Shown here: piece after piece, positions 18,361 to 27,837 of the stretch | Numbering within the stretch: the stretch's first letter is position 1 | How the letters are laid out: the number at the start of each line of letters is the position of its first letter | NCBI GenBank assembly: GCA_036231565.1 | Contig: JAZAHA010000046.1 | Coordinates: 1 to 64,000, forward strand | Origin: Maricaulis sp036231565 | GTDB lineage: Bacteria > Pseudomonadota > Alphaproteobacteria > Caulobacterales > Maricaulaceae | Reading direction: 5' to 3' | DNA: 64,000 nucleotides | Program-made: the position numbers and the translations under genes | The notes under the pieces: generated by a model | Seen by the model: the letters and a program-made list of their open reading frames with translations, nothing else | Databases searched by the model: none | What the model was told of the DNA's origin: nothing

Positions 18361-18531
18361 CGGTTCCGGTTCGGCATCAATCGCTGCCATCGTTTCGAAA
18401 TCGGGCGCTGCCGCGCACATTGGTTGCGCTGGCGAAGCCAGCTTGACCTGATCGGGCCGTTGGGGAAGTGTGCGCGACAATTTTTCGCAATTCGGGCGCG
18501 GGGGGCCGCGCCCAGGCAGGGGAGAGTTTTC

Positions 18532-19884
18532 ATGGCGGTTACGCCCACGGGGACGCATGCGCACTGGTCGTCGCGCTTTGCATTCATCATGGCAGCGGTC
18601 GGCTCCGCAGTCGGTCTCGGCAATCTTTGGCGCTTCCCGTTCATGACGGGACAGAATGGCGGCTCGGCCTTCGTGCTGATCTATATCGGCTGTGTGATCC
18701 TGTTCGCGCTGCCGGTGCTGATGGCGGAAATCGCCATTGGCCGCCATGCCCAGCAATCGGCCATTTCCTCGACGCGCAAGATGGCGCTCGAGGCCGGCAA
18801 GTCCGGCAAATGGTCCATCGTGGGCTGGGTGTGTACCGCGGCCGGCTTCCTGATCCTGACCACCTATTCCGTCATCGCCGGCCAGGTCATGGCTTTCTCT
18901 GTCGCCGGTTTTGCCGGCGGCTTCGGGACGGAAGAGGGCGCCACCATGTTCTACAATGGCCAGGGCGTTCAGCTGTTCTGGCACATCCTGTTCATGGGCC
19001 TGACGGTCGGCATCGTCGCCCAGGGCCTCAAGGGCGGGATTGAGCGTGTCGCCACGTTGCTCATGCCGCTCTTCTTCATCGTCCTTATCGGCCTGACCAT
19101 CTACTCGCTGGCCAATGGTCATGCGGGCGAAGCTGTGGCTTATCTCTTCCGTCCGGACTTCTCGGTCGTCACCGGCCAGACTTTCGTCCAGGCGCTGGGA
19201 CAGGCCTTCTTCTCGGTGTCGGTCGCATCGGCCATCATGATCACCTATGGTTCCTACCTGCCCAAGGATACCAATATCGGATCCTCCTCGGTGACGATTG
19301 CTTCGGCGGATACGCTGGTGGCGTTGATCGCGGGCCTGATGATCTTCCCGATCGTCTTCATGGTGGGTATCGATCCGGGTGAGGGCCTCGGCCTGATCTT
19401 CTCCGCGCTGCCGGCCGTCTTCGCCGACATGCCGGCAGGCAATATTATCGGCGGGTCCTTCTTTGCACTGGCGCTGATCGCGGCCGTGACCTCGTCGATC
19501 TCTCTGCTGGAGGGTGTTGTGGCCTTCGTCGATGAGCATGCGAATTTCGGCCGTGCGCAGACGGCGGTGCTGGTCGGCTTCTTTGCCTTCATGATCGGTG
19601 CGGGTGCCGTCTACTCGCCGGAGTTCGGCGGCAATTTCGTCGACTGGCTCTCGGGTAGCCTGCTGCTGCCGCTGGGCGGTTTCCTGGTGGCGGTTTTCGC
19701 CGGCTGGGTCATTCCCAAGGCACTTCTGCGTGACGAGCTCGCTCACACCGGCAAGGGGCTGTTCGAGTTCTTCCACTTTGCGGTGCGCTGGATCGTGCCG
19801 CCGGCGATCTTCGTGATCCTGGCGCTGGGTCTGGACGCCCAGTTCAATAGTGGCAACATTGGTGCGATGCTGGGGCTCAGCTAG
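18532..19884 (+). CDS. Sodium-dependent transporter, NSS (SNF) family
   Basis: The 450-residue membrane protein has the twelve-helix layout of LeuT-like neurotransmitter:sodium symporters. The signature GSAVGLGNLWRFPFM lies in the unwound helix 1 that binds Na+ and substrate, followed by GGSAFVLIY. A second conserved stretch FFSVSVASAIMITYGSYLP is helix 6. Bacterial members take up amino acids or tyramine-like amines; the substrate here is unknown. A strong terminator follows 30 bases after the stop codon. Confidence 0.9.
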   Translation: MAVTPTGTHAHWSSRFAFIMAAVGSAVGLGNLWRFPFMTGQNGGSAFVLIYIGCVILFALPVLMAEIAIGRHAQQSAISSTRKMALEAGKSGKWSIVGWVCTAAGFLILTTYSVIAGQVMAFSVAGFAGGFGTEEGATMFYNGQGVQLFWHILFMGLTVGIVAQGLKGGIERVATLLMPLFFIVLIGLTIYSLANGHAGEAVAYLFRPDFSVVTGQTFVQALGQAFFSVSVASAIMITYGSYLPKDTNIGSSSVTIASADTLVALIAGLMIFPIVFMVGIDPGEGLGLIFSALPAVFADMPAGNIIGGSFFALALIAAVTSSISLLEGVVAFVDEHANFGRAQTAVLVGFFAFMIGAGAVYSPEFGGNFVDWLSGSLLLPLGGFLVAVFAGWVIPKALLRDELAHTGKGLFEFFHFAVRWIVPPAIFVILALGLDAQFNSGNIGAMLGLS

Positions 19885-19913
19885 AGCCTCATAACGGCAT
19901 CATTGAAGTAACA

Positions 19914-19950
19914 CGGGGTCGCATCCATCGGTGCGGCCCCGTTTTCTTTT
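19914..19950 (+). terminator. Rho-independent terminator of the NSS transporter gene
   Basis: The stem CGGGGTCGCA / TGCGGCCCCG (one G-U pair) with an eight-base loop is followed by GTTTTCTTTT-type T-rich sequence on the plus strand. It sits between the convergent transporter and proline iminopeptidase genes. The T-run is present only on the plus side. Confidence 0.8.
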
Positions 19951-19956
19951 GAGGGA

Positions 19957-20922
19957 TCAGCTCATGCGGTCGGCAAAGGCGTCGGTCGCGCGCACCAGGG
20001 CGTCGACGATGCCCGGCTCCCCGGCCGCGTGGCCGGCATCGCCGATCATCTGCAGCCGCGCCCGCGGCCAGGCGCGTGCCAGTGACCATGCGGAATGCGG
20101 CGGGGTCACCATGTCGTAGCGGCCCTGCACGATGACGCCGGGCAGGTGGCTGAAGCGGCCGGCATCCTCCAGCAGCACGCCATCGCGTTCCAGAAAGCCC
20201 TTGTGCACGAAATAGTGCGTTTCCAGCCGGGCCAGCGCGTCGGAGCGGATCGGGTCGGCGAGCGGGGCGGACGGGTCGCCGGTCATCGAGATCAGCGCGC
20301 TTTCCCAGCGCGCCCAGGCAAGAGCGTCGGGCCGCCGGCGGATGATGTCCGGCTCGGCGAGGCGTTCATAGTAAGCGCGTACGACATCGCCGCGCTCTTC
20401 CGGTGCCAGCGGGTCGACCAGGCGTTCCCAGGCGTCCGGAAACAGCATGTTGGCGCCCTGGCGGTAGAACCAGTTCAGCTCCAGCTCGGTGCACAGGAAG
20501 ACGCCGCGCAGGACGAGCCCGAGGCAGCGGTCCGGGTGCTGGCGGGCATAGGCGATGGCGAGTGTCGCGCCCCAGGAGCCGCCGAAGACCAGCCATTTGT
20601 CGACACCCATGCGTTCGCGGATGCGCTCGATGTCGTCGATCAGGTCGGCGGTGGTGTTGTTCTCCAGTCCGCCATGCGGTGTGGAGCGGCCGCAGCCGCG
20701 CTGGTCGAACAGGATGATGCGATAGCGGCGCGGGTCGAAAAACCGGCGCAGGGCGGGCGATACCCCGCCGCCCGGACCGCCGTGCAGGGTGATCACGGGC
20801 AAGCCGTCAGGACGGCCGCATTCCTCGACATGAAGCTCGTGGCCGCCGCTCACCGGCAGGCGGAAGGTCTGCGTTGCGTGGATCGGCGGATACAGCAGTC
20901 GGCGGGAGTAGGCGGCGTCCAT
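19957..20922 (-). CDS. pip: Proline iminopeptidase
   Basis: The 321-residue alpha/beta-hydrolase of peptidase family S33 releases N-terminal proline from peptides. HGGPGGG forms the oxyanion region, DQRGCGRSTPH is the family signature, and the nucleophile is the Ser of FGGSWGATLAIAYA. Late in the protein, GRYDMVTPP and GDAGHAAGE carry the acid and the His. There is no signal peptide, so it is cytoplasmic. The gene is monocistronic and convergent with the transporter. Confidence 0.92.
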   Translation of the reverse strand: MDAAYSRRLLYPPIHATQTFRLPVSGGHELHVEECGRPDGLPVITLHGGPGGGVSPALRRFFDPRRYRIILFDQRGCGRSTPHGGLENNTTADLIDDIERIRERMGVDKWLVFGGSWGATLAIAYARQHPDRCLGLVLRGVFLCTELELNWFYRQGANMLFPDAWERLVDPLAPEERGDVVRAYYERLAEPDIIRRRPDALAWARWESALISMTGDPSAPLADPIRSDALARLETHYFVHKGFLERDGVLLEDAGRFSHLPGVIVQGRYDMVTPPHSAWSLARAWPRARLQMIGDAGHAAGEPGIVDALVRATDAFADRMS

Positions 20923-21039
20923 TCCAGTCCTGTCCTGTTAGCGTGGCGTAAACGCAATAAACCATAGCCTAGGCCCTCATGTCCCTATATCATCTTTCAT
21001 CTTGGGGCTAATCAGAGACTGTTGGGAAACCACCGCGTA

Positions 21040-21702
21040 ATGACCGGACTTCGGCGCTTCCTTGTGGCATTGGCCGCGTGTTCCTTCGTCGCGGGCTGTG
21101 CCAGTGCCCCGATTTCCGTCTCCTCCCGCTTTGCCGGAGCCGGTGAAGCCTCGCCGCAACAAGCCAGCGTCAGCCGTGCCGCCGCCGATTTCGAGGATGC
21201 CGCCCGGGCGCACGGCTGGATCCGCGAGGCCGGATCGATGGAAACTGCGATGTCCTGGATGGGACGCCTGGCGGGTCAGTCGGACGAAGACGCCAGCGCT
21301 GACCGCGCACCGGTTGCCCGTTATCTGGAAGCCAGCGAGATGGGGCTGGATGCGCCCGGCTTTGCTGCCCATTTCCTGACCGACATGACCCTGGCCTGGG
21401 AACTGGCCGGCGCGGTCGACAATGCCGCGGTCGAACTCATCGCCCAGGGCGGCGGTGTCTCCCGCAGCGCTCTCAGCCGCAGCATCGGCGATGTCGAGAC
21501 CGTCACCGCCCGCGCCCGCGACACACTGGCCCTGTTCGATGCCGTTCTGGCGGAAATGCCGGTTCCCGGCGACGAGGAACTTGCCAGCCAGCTGGTGTCC
21601 GAGCGCGACCTTTTCGCGGTCCGCACCGACAGCCTGCGCGAGCGCGTCGACGAACTGGTCAACCTGCGCCGCAGCAACGCGTCCGGCGACAGTCTCTCCT
21701 GA
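21040..21702 (+). CDS. Hypothetical lipoprotein
   Basis: The 220-residue protein begins with a lipoprotein signal peptide; the lipobox FVAGC gives the acylated Cys at about residue 20. The rest is mostly helical, rich in Ala, Glu and Asp, with a heptad-like C-terminal helix (RDLFAVRTDSLRERVDELVN). No known domain is recognised. The ATG at 21040 is preferred over a TTG six codons earlier. It overlaps the methyltransferase gene by one base (TGATG). Confidence 0.65.
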   Translation: MTGLRRFLVALAACSFVAGCASAPISVSSRFAGAGEASPQQASVSRAAADFEDAARAHGWIREAGSMETAMSWMGRLAGQSDEDASADRAPVARYLEASEMGLDAPGFAAHFLTDMTLAWELAGAVDNAAVELIAQGGGVSRSALSRSIGDVETVTARARDTLALFDAVLAEMPVPGDEELASQLVSERDLFAVRTDSLRERVDELVNLRRSNASGDSLS

Positions 21703-22307
21703 TGCTCGATCCCGATAGCGTAAAAGGCTTTCTCGCACCCGAGGAAGGCGCGGACCTCGCTGCCTGTGCACGCGAGGCCGGTCGTCTCGGTCCGGTGCTG
21801 GAGATCGGCAGCTATTGCGGCAAGTCGGCCCTCTATCTGGGACCGGCCGTGCGCGAGGCGGGCACGGTGCTCTTCACGCTCGACCATCATCGCGGTTCGG
21901 AAGAACACCAGAAGGGCGAAGAGTATCACGACCCGGATCTCTACAATGCCGAGCTGGGCGCGGTGGAAACACTGCCGGCGCTGCGCGAGACGCTGTTCCG
22001 GGGCGGCCTGGAAGACTGTGTGATCCCGGTGATCGGCAAGTCGGCGACCGTGGCCGCCCACTGGACCACGCCGCTGGGCATGGTCTTCATCGATGGCGGG
22101 CATTCCATGGACGCGGCTTTGGCGGATTATCGCGGCTGGAGCGGACGCGTCCTGCCGGGCGGATTGCTGGCCATTCACGATGTCTTTCCGAACCCGGAAG
22201 ATGGCGGCCGTCCGCCTTACGAGATCTGGAAGCTGGCCTGTGCCTCCGGCCTGTTCGAACCGGTCAGGCGGACAGGAACGCTGGAAGTGCTTCGGCGTCT
22301 GGCCTGA
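21702..22307 (+). CDS. Class I SAM-dependent methyltransferase
   Basis: The 201-residue protein has a glycine-rich SAM motif VLEIGSYCGKSALYLG, the acidic motif FTLDHHRGSEEH, and FIDGGHSMDAALADY with LLAIHDVF. This pattern fits the Methyltransf_24 group. The substrate is unknown; it is translationally coupled to the lipoprotein gene upstream. Its 3' end overlaps the convergent prenyltransferase-like gene by about 44 bases, so both ends are tightly packed. Confidence 0.82.
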   Translation: MLDPDSVKGFLAPEEGADLAACAREAGRLGPVLEIGSYCGKSALYLGPAVREAGTVLFTLDHHRGSEEHQKGEEYHDPDLYNAELGAVETLPALRETLFRGGLEDCVIPVIGKSATVAAHWTTPLGMVFIDGGHSMDAALADYRGWSGRVLPGGLLAIHDVFPNPEDGGRPPYEIWKLACASGLFEPVRRTGTLEVLRRLA

Positions 22308-23361
22308 CCGGATATTCCACCACCCAGTTGCGCACCAGCAGCCCGGAGCCCGGGGTGAGGGTGTCCAGGGCATCGGCCGCCATAATCAGCGCGCCGGCGG
22401 TCCAGCTGGGCCGCTCATAGGGCCAGACGACTTCCTCGACGAATTGCCAGCCCATCCAGTAGCCGCCGGACTTGGCTTTCAGCGGCGCGAGATCGGCGAT
22501 CAGCGTTCGGGCCTGGTCGCGCTTGCCGGCGGCGAGGCAGGCCAGGGCCAGCTCGGCCGTTTCGGCTGCCGTGACCCAGGGCTCGTCTGAAACGCAGCGG
22601 CAGCCCAGCCCCGGCTTCACAAAATCGGTCCAGCGGGCATAGAGGCGGGCGCGGGCGGCTTCGCCGGTCAGCACACCGGCCAGAACCGGATAATACCAGT
22701 CCATCGCATAGCGGCGGCGATCCGTACCCTTGCGGTCGAAGCGGGCATCATTCTCGCGCAGGGCGGCGCCCAGCTTGCGGCGGGCCTGGGCCCAGTGATC
22801 GACGGGCGCCTCCATCAGGCGGCCCATCAGGATGGCGCATTCCAGCGATTTGTAGAGCGAGGCATTGCCGGCCCGCAGCGAGTCGATCGTCTCCAGCGGC
22901 TCGTCGCCCTCGCGGGCGCGCCAGACGATATCGCCCTGCAGGGTCTGGTGGGCGAGGATGAAGTCCATCGCGCGCTGCACCATCGGCCAGTAGCGCGGCA
23001 GGTCCGACAGGGCGCCCAGCGCGAGCAGGGAGCGCAGTACGGTGACGGCGGCATAGCCGGTGAAATTCGTGTCGCGGGCCGTGTCCGGTGTGCCGGGGAC
23101 GAGATGGCGATTGGTATCGTCCAGCGGGACCGAGGCCCCGAGATCGCCGGTCCAGCCGCCATCGGCTTCCTGGCGGTCGGCAAGATGGTCGAGGGCGCGG
23201 CGCGCGGCCGTTTCGCGGCCGGCAATGGCCAGCCCCATGGCGCCTTCGCCGTGATTCCAGGCATCCCAGATACCCGCCTCGATCCAGGGAATATCGCCGC
23301 CGGGACGCTGCAGCGCCTCGATATGCCGGGCACAGGCGCGGATGTCGACCAGCCCCGCCAC
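22264..23361 (-). CDS. Prenyltransferase/squalene-cyclase-like (alpha/alpha barrel) protein
   Basis: The 365-residue protein resembles the bacterial proteins labelled prenyltransferase-like, with helical-hairpin repeats of the squalene cyclase type: GIWDAWNHGEGAMGLAIAG, LADRQEADGGWTGD and later EPWVTAAETAELALACLA. The catalytic DXDD of true cyclases is not seen. The start is GTG, its G being the last base of the stop codon of the upstream methyltransferase. It is the third gene of a GT4-methyltransferase-this trio. The substrate is unknown; a role on an isoprenoid or glycan is only inferred. Confidence 0.62.
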   Translation of the reverse strand: MAGLVDIRACARHIEALQRPGGDIPWIEAGIWDAWNHGEGAMGLAIAGRETAARRALDHLADRQEADGGWTGDLGASVPLDDTNRHLVPGTPDTARDTNFTGYAAVTVLRSLLALGALSDLPRYWPMVQRAMDFILAHQTLQGDIVWRAREGDEPLETIDSLRAGNASLYKSLECAILMGRLMEAPVDHWAQARRKLGAALRENDARFDRKGTDRRRYAMDWYYPVLAGVLTGEAARARLYARWTDFVKPGLGCRCVSDEPWVTAAETAELALACLAAGKRDQARTLIADLAPLKAKSGGYWMGWQFVEEVVWPYERPSWTAGALIMAADALDTLTPGSGLLVRNWVVEYPVRPDAEALPAFLSA

Positions 23362-24080
23362 TACGCCGTCTTCCGGAAATACATGACGACGGATTTGCCC
23401 ATCACCGGGTCGAGCACGGCTTCCATCGCCCGCGTCAGCCAGGGCCGGTCCAGCAGGTCCCATTCCAGGAATTTGCGATAGATGCGAACCAGCGTGCTGG
23501 TCTCGCGGCTGTCCCAGAGCGCGCATTGCAGCCACCAATAGGGGCTGTGCAGGCTGTGCGCCCAATGGCGCAGATAGCGTCGGAAACCGTGTTTCTCGAC
23601 CTGGGCCTTCAGCGCGTCCGGCCGGAAGATGCGCACATGGCCGCCCGGTGTGCGCGGATAGCCCGGCGCCAGCCACCAGCAGATTGCCTCCGGCCAGTAG
23701 CGCGGCACCGAAGCGACGAAGATACCGCCGGGTTTCAGAAGGCGCGAAATCTCCGACAGGAAAAGATCCGGATCGGGGACGTGTTCGAGCACTTCGGAAC
23801 AGATGATCCGGTCGAAACTCCTGTCGGGAAAGGGCAGGGTCTCCCCGTTGGCAGTCGCCAGCACGGCATGGCGCAGCGGCGAGGCCGGTTCCGGTGGCGG
23901 CAGCTCGAAGAATTTGTCGAGCGCGATGACGACATCGTCATGGCACAGGTCCACGCCCACGGCGGTGACCGGCGTCTCGTCCCAGTAGAGGCCGTGCAGG
24001 TGGCGCCCCTGGCCGCAGCCAAGGTCGAGCACGCGCTGGCCTGCATCCAGGTCGAGCGCTTCGAGGCGGACAGTCAGCAT
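23361..24080 (-). CDS. Class I SAM-dependent methyltransferase
   Basis: The 239-residue methyltransferase has the SAM-binding motif VLDLGCGQGRHLHGL, then VGVDLCHDDV (motif II), and DRIICSEVLEHVPDPD with LLKPGGIFVASVPRYWPE. The methyl acceptor is unknown, but the gene overlaps the glycosyltransferase gene by seven bases and the prenyltransferase-like gene by one. A shared glycolipid or glycan pathway is therefore likely. The C-terminal part is helical with several Trp. Confidence 0.83.
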   Translation of the reverse strand: MLTVRLEALDLDAGQRVLDLGCGQGRHLHGLYWDETPVTAVGVDLCHDDVVIALDKFFELPPPEPASPLRHAVLATANGETLPFPDRSFDRIICSEVLEHVPDPDLFLSEISRLLKPGGIFVASVPRYWPEAICWWLAPGYPRTPGGHVRIFRPDALKAQVEKHGFRRYLRHWAHSLHSPYWWLQCALWDSRETSTLVRIYRKFLEWDLLDRPWLTRAMEAVLDPVMGKSVVMYFRKTA

Positions 24081-25378
24081 GCGCGGGCTTTCCCCCGTTC
24101 GGCGAGCGCTTCGGCATAGAGCCGCGAGGCGGCCAGGGCGTGGGACGACCAGTTGAACTCGGCGCGGGCACGGGCGCTGGCCCGTTCGCCCAGTTGCGCG
24201 GCCTCGGCCGGCGCATCGAGCAGGCGGGCGAGATTGGCGGCCATTGCCTCGGCGTCGCCGGCCGGCGAGACGAGGCCGGCATCGCCGACCACTTCAGGCA
24301 GGGCACCGCCGTCGCTGGATACCACTGCCGCACCGCAGGCCATGGCTTCCGCTGCGGGAAAGCCGAAGCCTTCGAAGCGCGCCGGACAGGCGACGATGTG
24401 CGCACGGCGATAAAGATCGGCGACTTCGGCGCGGGTCAGGTCGCTGGAGGTGGAGACGCGCTGGGACAGGCCGTGTGCGGCCAGCCGGCGCCTGGCCGGT
24501 CCGTCGCGCAGCTGGCCGACGATGTGAAGCCGGGCCTTGGGCCGCGCGGCGGCGACCCGGGCCAGTGCATCGATCAGCACGTCCAGACCCTTGATCGGCA
24601 CGTCGGCACTGGCCGTTGTCACGATCAGCCCGGTCTCGCGCGCAATGGACGGATCCGGACGGAAGACGTCATGGTCGATACCGTTATAGGCGACACGCAC
24701 ACGCTCCGGGGCGACGCCATAGCGTTCGGCATGGGTGTCGCGTGCGGCTTCGGACACGGCGAGATGCCGCTGCAGGCGGCGCGCGGTGCGGGCCTGCATG
24801 CCGACAAACCGGTACCAGCGCCGGGTCAGGAGCGCCTTCCACCAGGCATCGCTGGCGGCGAGCGCATAGTCGTGATCGATCGCGATGGGATGGTGCAGGG
24901 TGGTGATTACCGGCAGGCGGCGTTCGATCCGCAGGAAGGGTGTCGAGAGCGTCTGGTTGTCGTGTACGACATCGTATTCGCCGGCATTGTCGGCGAGATA
25001 CCGGTCGAGGCGGCGGCCGAAGGCATAGAGCTCGCCGAAAGCGCCGGAATTGTGCGCCAGCCATTCCGACAGATCGGCCCAGGAGGCCAGATGCTTCGCA
25101 CGCAGCGCCATGAAGGCATTGTCTTCCGCAAACAGGTCGAGCGAGGGCAGGCGTACCAGGTCGATGCCGGGATCGAGTTCGGGATAGGGCGGGCCGGAGG
25201 CGACGGTGACCTTGTGGCCCAGCGCAGCCAGTCCGCGCGTCAGCTCGCGGATATAGACACCCTGACCGCCGACATGCGGATGCGAGCGATAGCCGGTGAC
25301 GAGCACGCGCAGCGGCCGGACGGGATCTGCGTCCGGTGTGTCTTCCAGCTGTGTGGAAACAAGGGTATCTCGGCCCAT
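24074..25378 (-). CDS. GT4-family glycosyltransferase
   Basis: The 434-residue GT-B enzyme has the acceptor-side N-terminal motif HPHVGGQGVYIRELTRGL. In the C-terminal domain the donor-binding E-x7-E motif lies in ARFEGFGFPAAEAMACG, preceded by VAYNGIDHDVFRPD and followed by GGALPEVVGDAG. It probably uses a nucleotide sugar to build a cell-envelope glycan or glycolipid. The ATG at 25378 is chosen because earlier in-frame sequence is atypical. It is the first gene of the trio. Confidence 0.85.
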   Translation of the reverse strand: MGRDTLVSTQLEDTPDADPVRPLRVLVTGYRSHPHVGGQGVYIRELTRGLAALGHKVTVASGPPYPELDPGIDLVRLPSLDLFAEDNAFMALRAKHLASWADLSEWLAHNSGAFGELYAFGRRLDRYLADNAGEYDVVHDNQTLSTPFLRIERRLPVITTLHHPIAIDHDYALAASDAWWKALLTRRWYRFVGMQARTARRLQRHLAVSEAARDTHAERYGVAPERVRVAYNGIDHDVFRPDPSIARETGLIVTTASADVPIKGLDVLIDALARVAAARPKARLHIVGQLRDGPARRRLAAHGLSQRVSTSSDLTRAEVADLYRRAHIVACPARFEGFGFPAAEAMACGAAVVSSDGGALPEVVGDAGLVSPAGDAEAMAANLARLLDAPAEAAQLGERASARARAEFNWSSHALAASRLYAEALAERGKARAC

Positions 25379-25499
25379 GACGCGTGATTCCGGCGGTGGT
25401 GTTCGAACCGCGAACCTATAGAAGTGAACATTGTTCGCCAAGCATGCCGTGCCAGCCTGCTGCATGGCAGGATCCGCAGCGCCACGCCAGGAAGGCAAG

Positions 25500-26672
25500 A
25501 TGATCCGCACGCCCGCATTCCGCTTCGCTGCCTATTACGGCGCCTTTTACCTGACGCTGGGCTGTTTCCTGCCCTATTTCCCGCAATGGCTGGACGGGCG
25601 CGGACTGTCGCCGGAATGGATCGGCTGGATCGTGGCGGCCGGCATGGCCGGGCGCACACTGGTCTCGCCGGTCGGCGCCCGCTGGTCGGACCGGGCCGTG
25701 CGCCGGCGCGATCCGATCCTGGTCTTCGCCATCGGTTGTGTCGTGGTGTTCGGCCTGCATGGACCGTCATCCCTGCCCTGGGTGCTGCTGGTCCTGTCCT
25801 TCCTGTCCGGCGCGCTGCTGTTCGGACAGATCCCGGTGATCGATGCCTTCGCCATGCGTGCAGCCCGCGACGACCGCTTCGCCTTCGGCCCGGTGCGCGC
25901 TTTCGGGTCGGCGATGTTCATCGTCGCGAATTTCTCGGCCGGCGCGCTTATCGACCGTTTCGGCACGGAAAGTATTCTGGCCTGGCTGATCCTGGGGGCG
26001 GGCCTGCTGGCACTGGCTGCGTCCTGGCTGCCCGAGGGGCGCCGCCCGGACACGCACCGGGCCGACCATGCCCGGCTGGGCCATATTCTGGTGATGCTGG
26101 GCGGCCCGCTGGGGATCGCGCTTCTGGCTTCGGCCATGGTGCAGGCCGGACATGGTTTCTACTACGCATTCTCCGCCAAAGCCTGGAGCGAGCAGGGTCT
26201 GTCCGGCACCGCGATCGGTGCGCTGTGGGCGACCGGCGTTGCCGTCGAGATCGGCTTTTTATGGCTGTCCGGGCGCGGCCTTCTGGGACGTGCAAGCCCG
26301 GCCATGCTGATCGGCGCGGGGGCGGTGGCATCCATTCTGCGCTGGGGGCTGACCGCGTTCTCCCCGCCGCTCTGGGCGCTCTTTGCACTGCAATCCTTGC
26401 ATGCGCTCACCTTCGCCGCCACCTATGTCGGGTTCCTGCGGTTCGCGTCCGACCATGTTCCCGATGAGCATGCTGCGCTGGCTCAGGCACTCAACTCGGC
26501 CCTGTCCGGCGGAGTTGTGATGGCCGCGGCCTCGGCGGTGTCGGGATATTTCTATGCCCGGATCGGCGCGGGCGGGTTTGCATTGATGGTGATTCCGGCC
26601 GTGTGTGGCCTGGCTGCCGCAGTTTTGCTGCACCGCTTCCAGGCACTCCCGCGGGCGGAGAAATTCGACTAG
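25500..26672 (+). CDS. MFS transporter (3-phenylpropionate/nucleoside-type, MFS_1_like)
   Basis: The 390-residue protein has about twelve hydrophobic helices. Its N-terminus (AAYYGAFYLTLGCFLPYFPQWL) and the loop GARWSDRAVRRRDPIL are typical of the MFS_1_like group (HcaT/LacY-related). VRAFGSAMFIVANFSAG and the gap DHVPDEHAALAQALNSA are also group features. The ATG has AGGAAGG upstream. The substrate is unknown. The MlaE-like gene starts ten bases after it, so it may share the MCE operon. Confidence 0.78.
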   Translation: MIRTPAFRFAAYYGAFYLTLGCFLPYFPQWLDGRGLSPEWIGWIVAAGMAGRTLVSPVGARWSDRAVRRRDPILVFAIGCVVVFGLHGPSSLPWVLLVLSFLSGALLFGQIPVIDAFAMRAARDDRFAFGPVRAFGSAMFIVANFSAGALIDRFGTESILAWLILGAGLLALAASWLPEGRRPDTHRADHARLGHILVMLGGPLGIALLASAMVQAGHGFYYAFSAKAWSEQGLSGTAIGALWATGVAVEIGFLWLSGRGLLGRASPAMLIGAGAVASILRWGLTAFSPPLWALFALQSLHALTFAATYVGFLRFASDHVPDEHAALAQALNSALSGGVVMAAASAVSGYFYARIGAGGFALMVIPAVCGLAAAVLLHRFQALPRAEKFD

Positions 26673-26682
26673 GGTCAGGGGC

Positions 26683-27837
26683 ATGAGGGGAGAAACTGTC
26701 ATCGCTGCGGACCCGGCGGGCCTGACCGTCCGGGAGGACGGGGGGCGCACCGTGCTGGAGCCGAGCGGCGACTGGCTGGTCGATACCGTCGGTGTGCAGG
26801 ATGCAGCTATTCGCGCCGTCGAGGAGAACAGCGAGCCGGGCGATATCGTCATCGACCTGGACGGGCTGGGCCGGATCGATACGGCCGGCGCCTATCTGCT
26901 TGGCCGTGCGACGCGGCGGTGCAGCGAGCCCGATGGCGACATCCATTATCGCGGCGATCATCCCACGGCCCGGCGGCTGATCGAGGAAGTACGCTCGCGC
27001 ACCACGATCTGCCAGCCGGAAAGCGAACCCGTCTTCGGCTTCATGGGGGCGATGGCACGGATCGGCGCCGGTCTGGAAGCGGCCTGGACGGAGGCCGTTG
27101 ATACGATGGCCTTCTTCGGCCGCACCGTGACGACGGGGCTGCGCATGGCGGCCCAGCCCTGGCGTTTCCGGCTGACACCGACGGTCTGGGCGATGGAAGA
27201 GGTGGGGGTGAATGCCCTGCCGATCGTCGCGGTCCTGTCTTTCTTCATCGGTGCAGTGGTCGCCTATATGGGCGCCAACCTGCTGCGCAGTGTCGGTTTT
27301 TCGGTCTTCACCGTCGAGCTCGTCGGCATCGCCGTGTTGCGGGAGTTCGGCGTGCTGATCACCGCGATCATGCTGGCCGGCCGGTCCGACAGTGCGTTTA
27401 CCGCCTCGATCGGGGCGATGAAGATGCAGCAGGAAATCGATGCCATGCGCGTGCTCGGCCTCGATCCCTATGAGGCGCTGGTGATGCCGCGCGTGGTGGC
27501 CTGCGTGCTGATGGCGCCGCTTTTGACCTTCGGGGCGATGATCTCCGGGATTTTCGGCGGCATGCTCGTCGCCTGGTCGGCGCAGGATATCTCGCCGACC
27601 CTGTTCATCACCCGCTTCCATTCGGAACTCGACTGGAGCCATTTCTGGGTCGGCATGTCGAAAGCGCCGGTGTTCGGGCTCGTCGTGGCCATCATCGGCT
27701 GCCGGCAGGGCATGCAGGTGCAGGGCGATGTGGAATCGCTGGGGCGCCGGGTGACGGCGTCGGTGGTGCAGTCGATCTTCGCCGTTATCGTGCTCGAGGC
27801 GCTGTTCGCCATGATGTATCTGGAGCTGGGCATATGA
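26683..27837 (+). CDS. MlaE-type ABC permease with N-terminal STAS domain
   Basis: The 384-residue protein has an N-terminal STAS-like domain (about 20-105, with DIVIDLDGLGRIDTAGAYLL). It is followed by the MlaE permease (residues 130-384) with about five helices and the conserved core VGIAVLREFGVLITAIMLAGR-SDSAFTASIGAMK. It forms the membrane part of an MCE phospholipid transporter. A STAS-permease fusion replaces the separate MlaB of enterobacteria. Its stop overlaps the ATPase gene by four bases. Confidence 0.9.
   Translation: MRGETVIAADPAGLTVREDGGRTVLEPSGDWLVDTVGVQDAAIRAVEENSEPGDIVIDLDGLGRIDTAGAYLLGRATRRCSEPDGDIHYRGDHPTARRLIEEVRSRTTICQPESEPVFGFMGAMARIGAGLEAAWTEAVDTMAFFGRTVTTGLRMAAQPWRFRLTPTVWAMEEVGVNALPIVAVLSFFIGAVVAYMGANLLRSVGFSVFTVELVGIAVLREFGVLITAIMLAGRSDSAFTASIGAMKMQQEIDAMRVLGLDPYEALVMPRVVACVLMAPLLTFGAMISGIFGGMLVAWSAQDISPTLFITRFHSELDWSHFWVGMSKAPVFGLVVAIIGCRQGMQVQGDVESLGRRVTASVVQSIFAVIVLEALFAMMYLELGI

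Noticed and set aside
17035..19776. Very long minus-strand open frame (913 residues) opposite rodA and the NSS transporter
   Set aside because: It is rich in His, Arg, Asp and Gln, has no domain, and lies opposite two well-supported plus-strand genes. It is a high-GC shadow frame.
23362..23676. N-terminal extension of the prenyltransferase-like protein by about 105 residues
   Set aside because: The extra part lies over the methyltransferase gene in another frame and has no domain similarity; the GTG at 23361 coupled to the methyltransferase stop is better.
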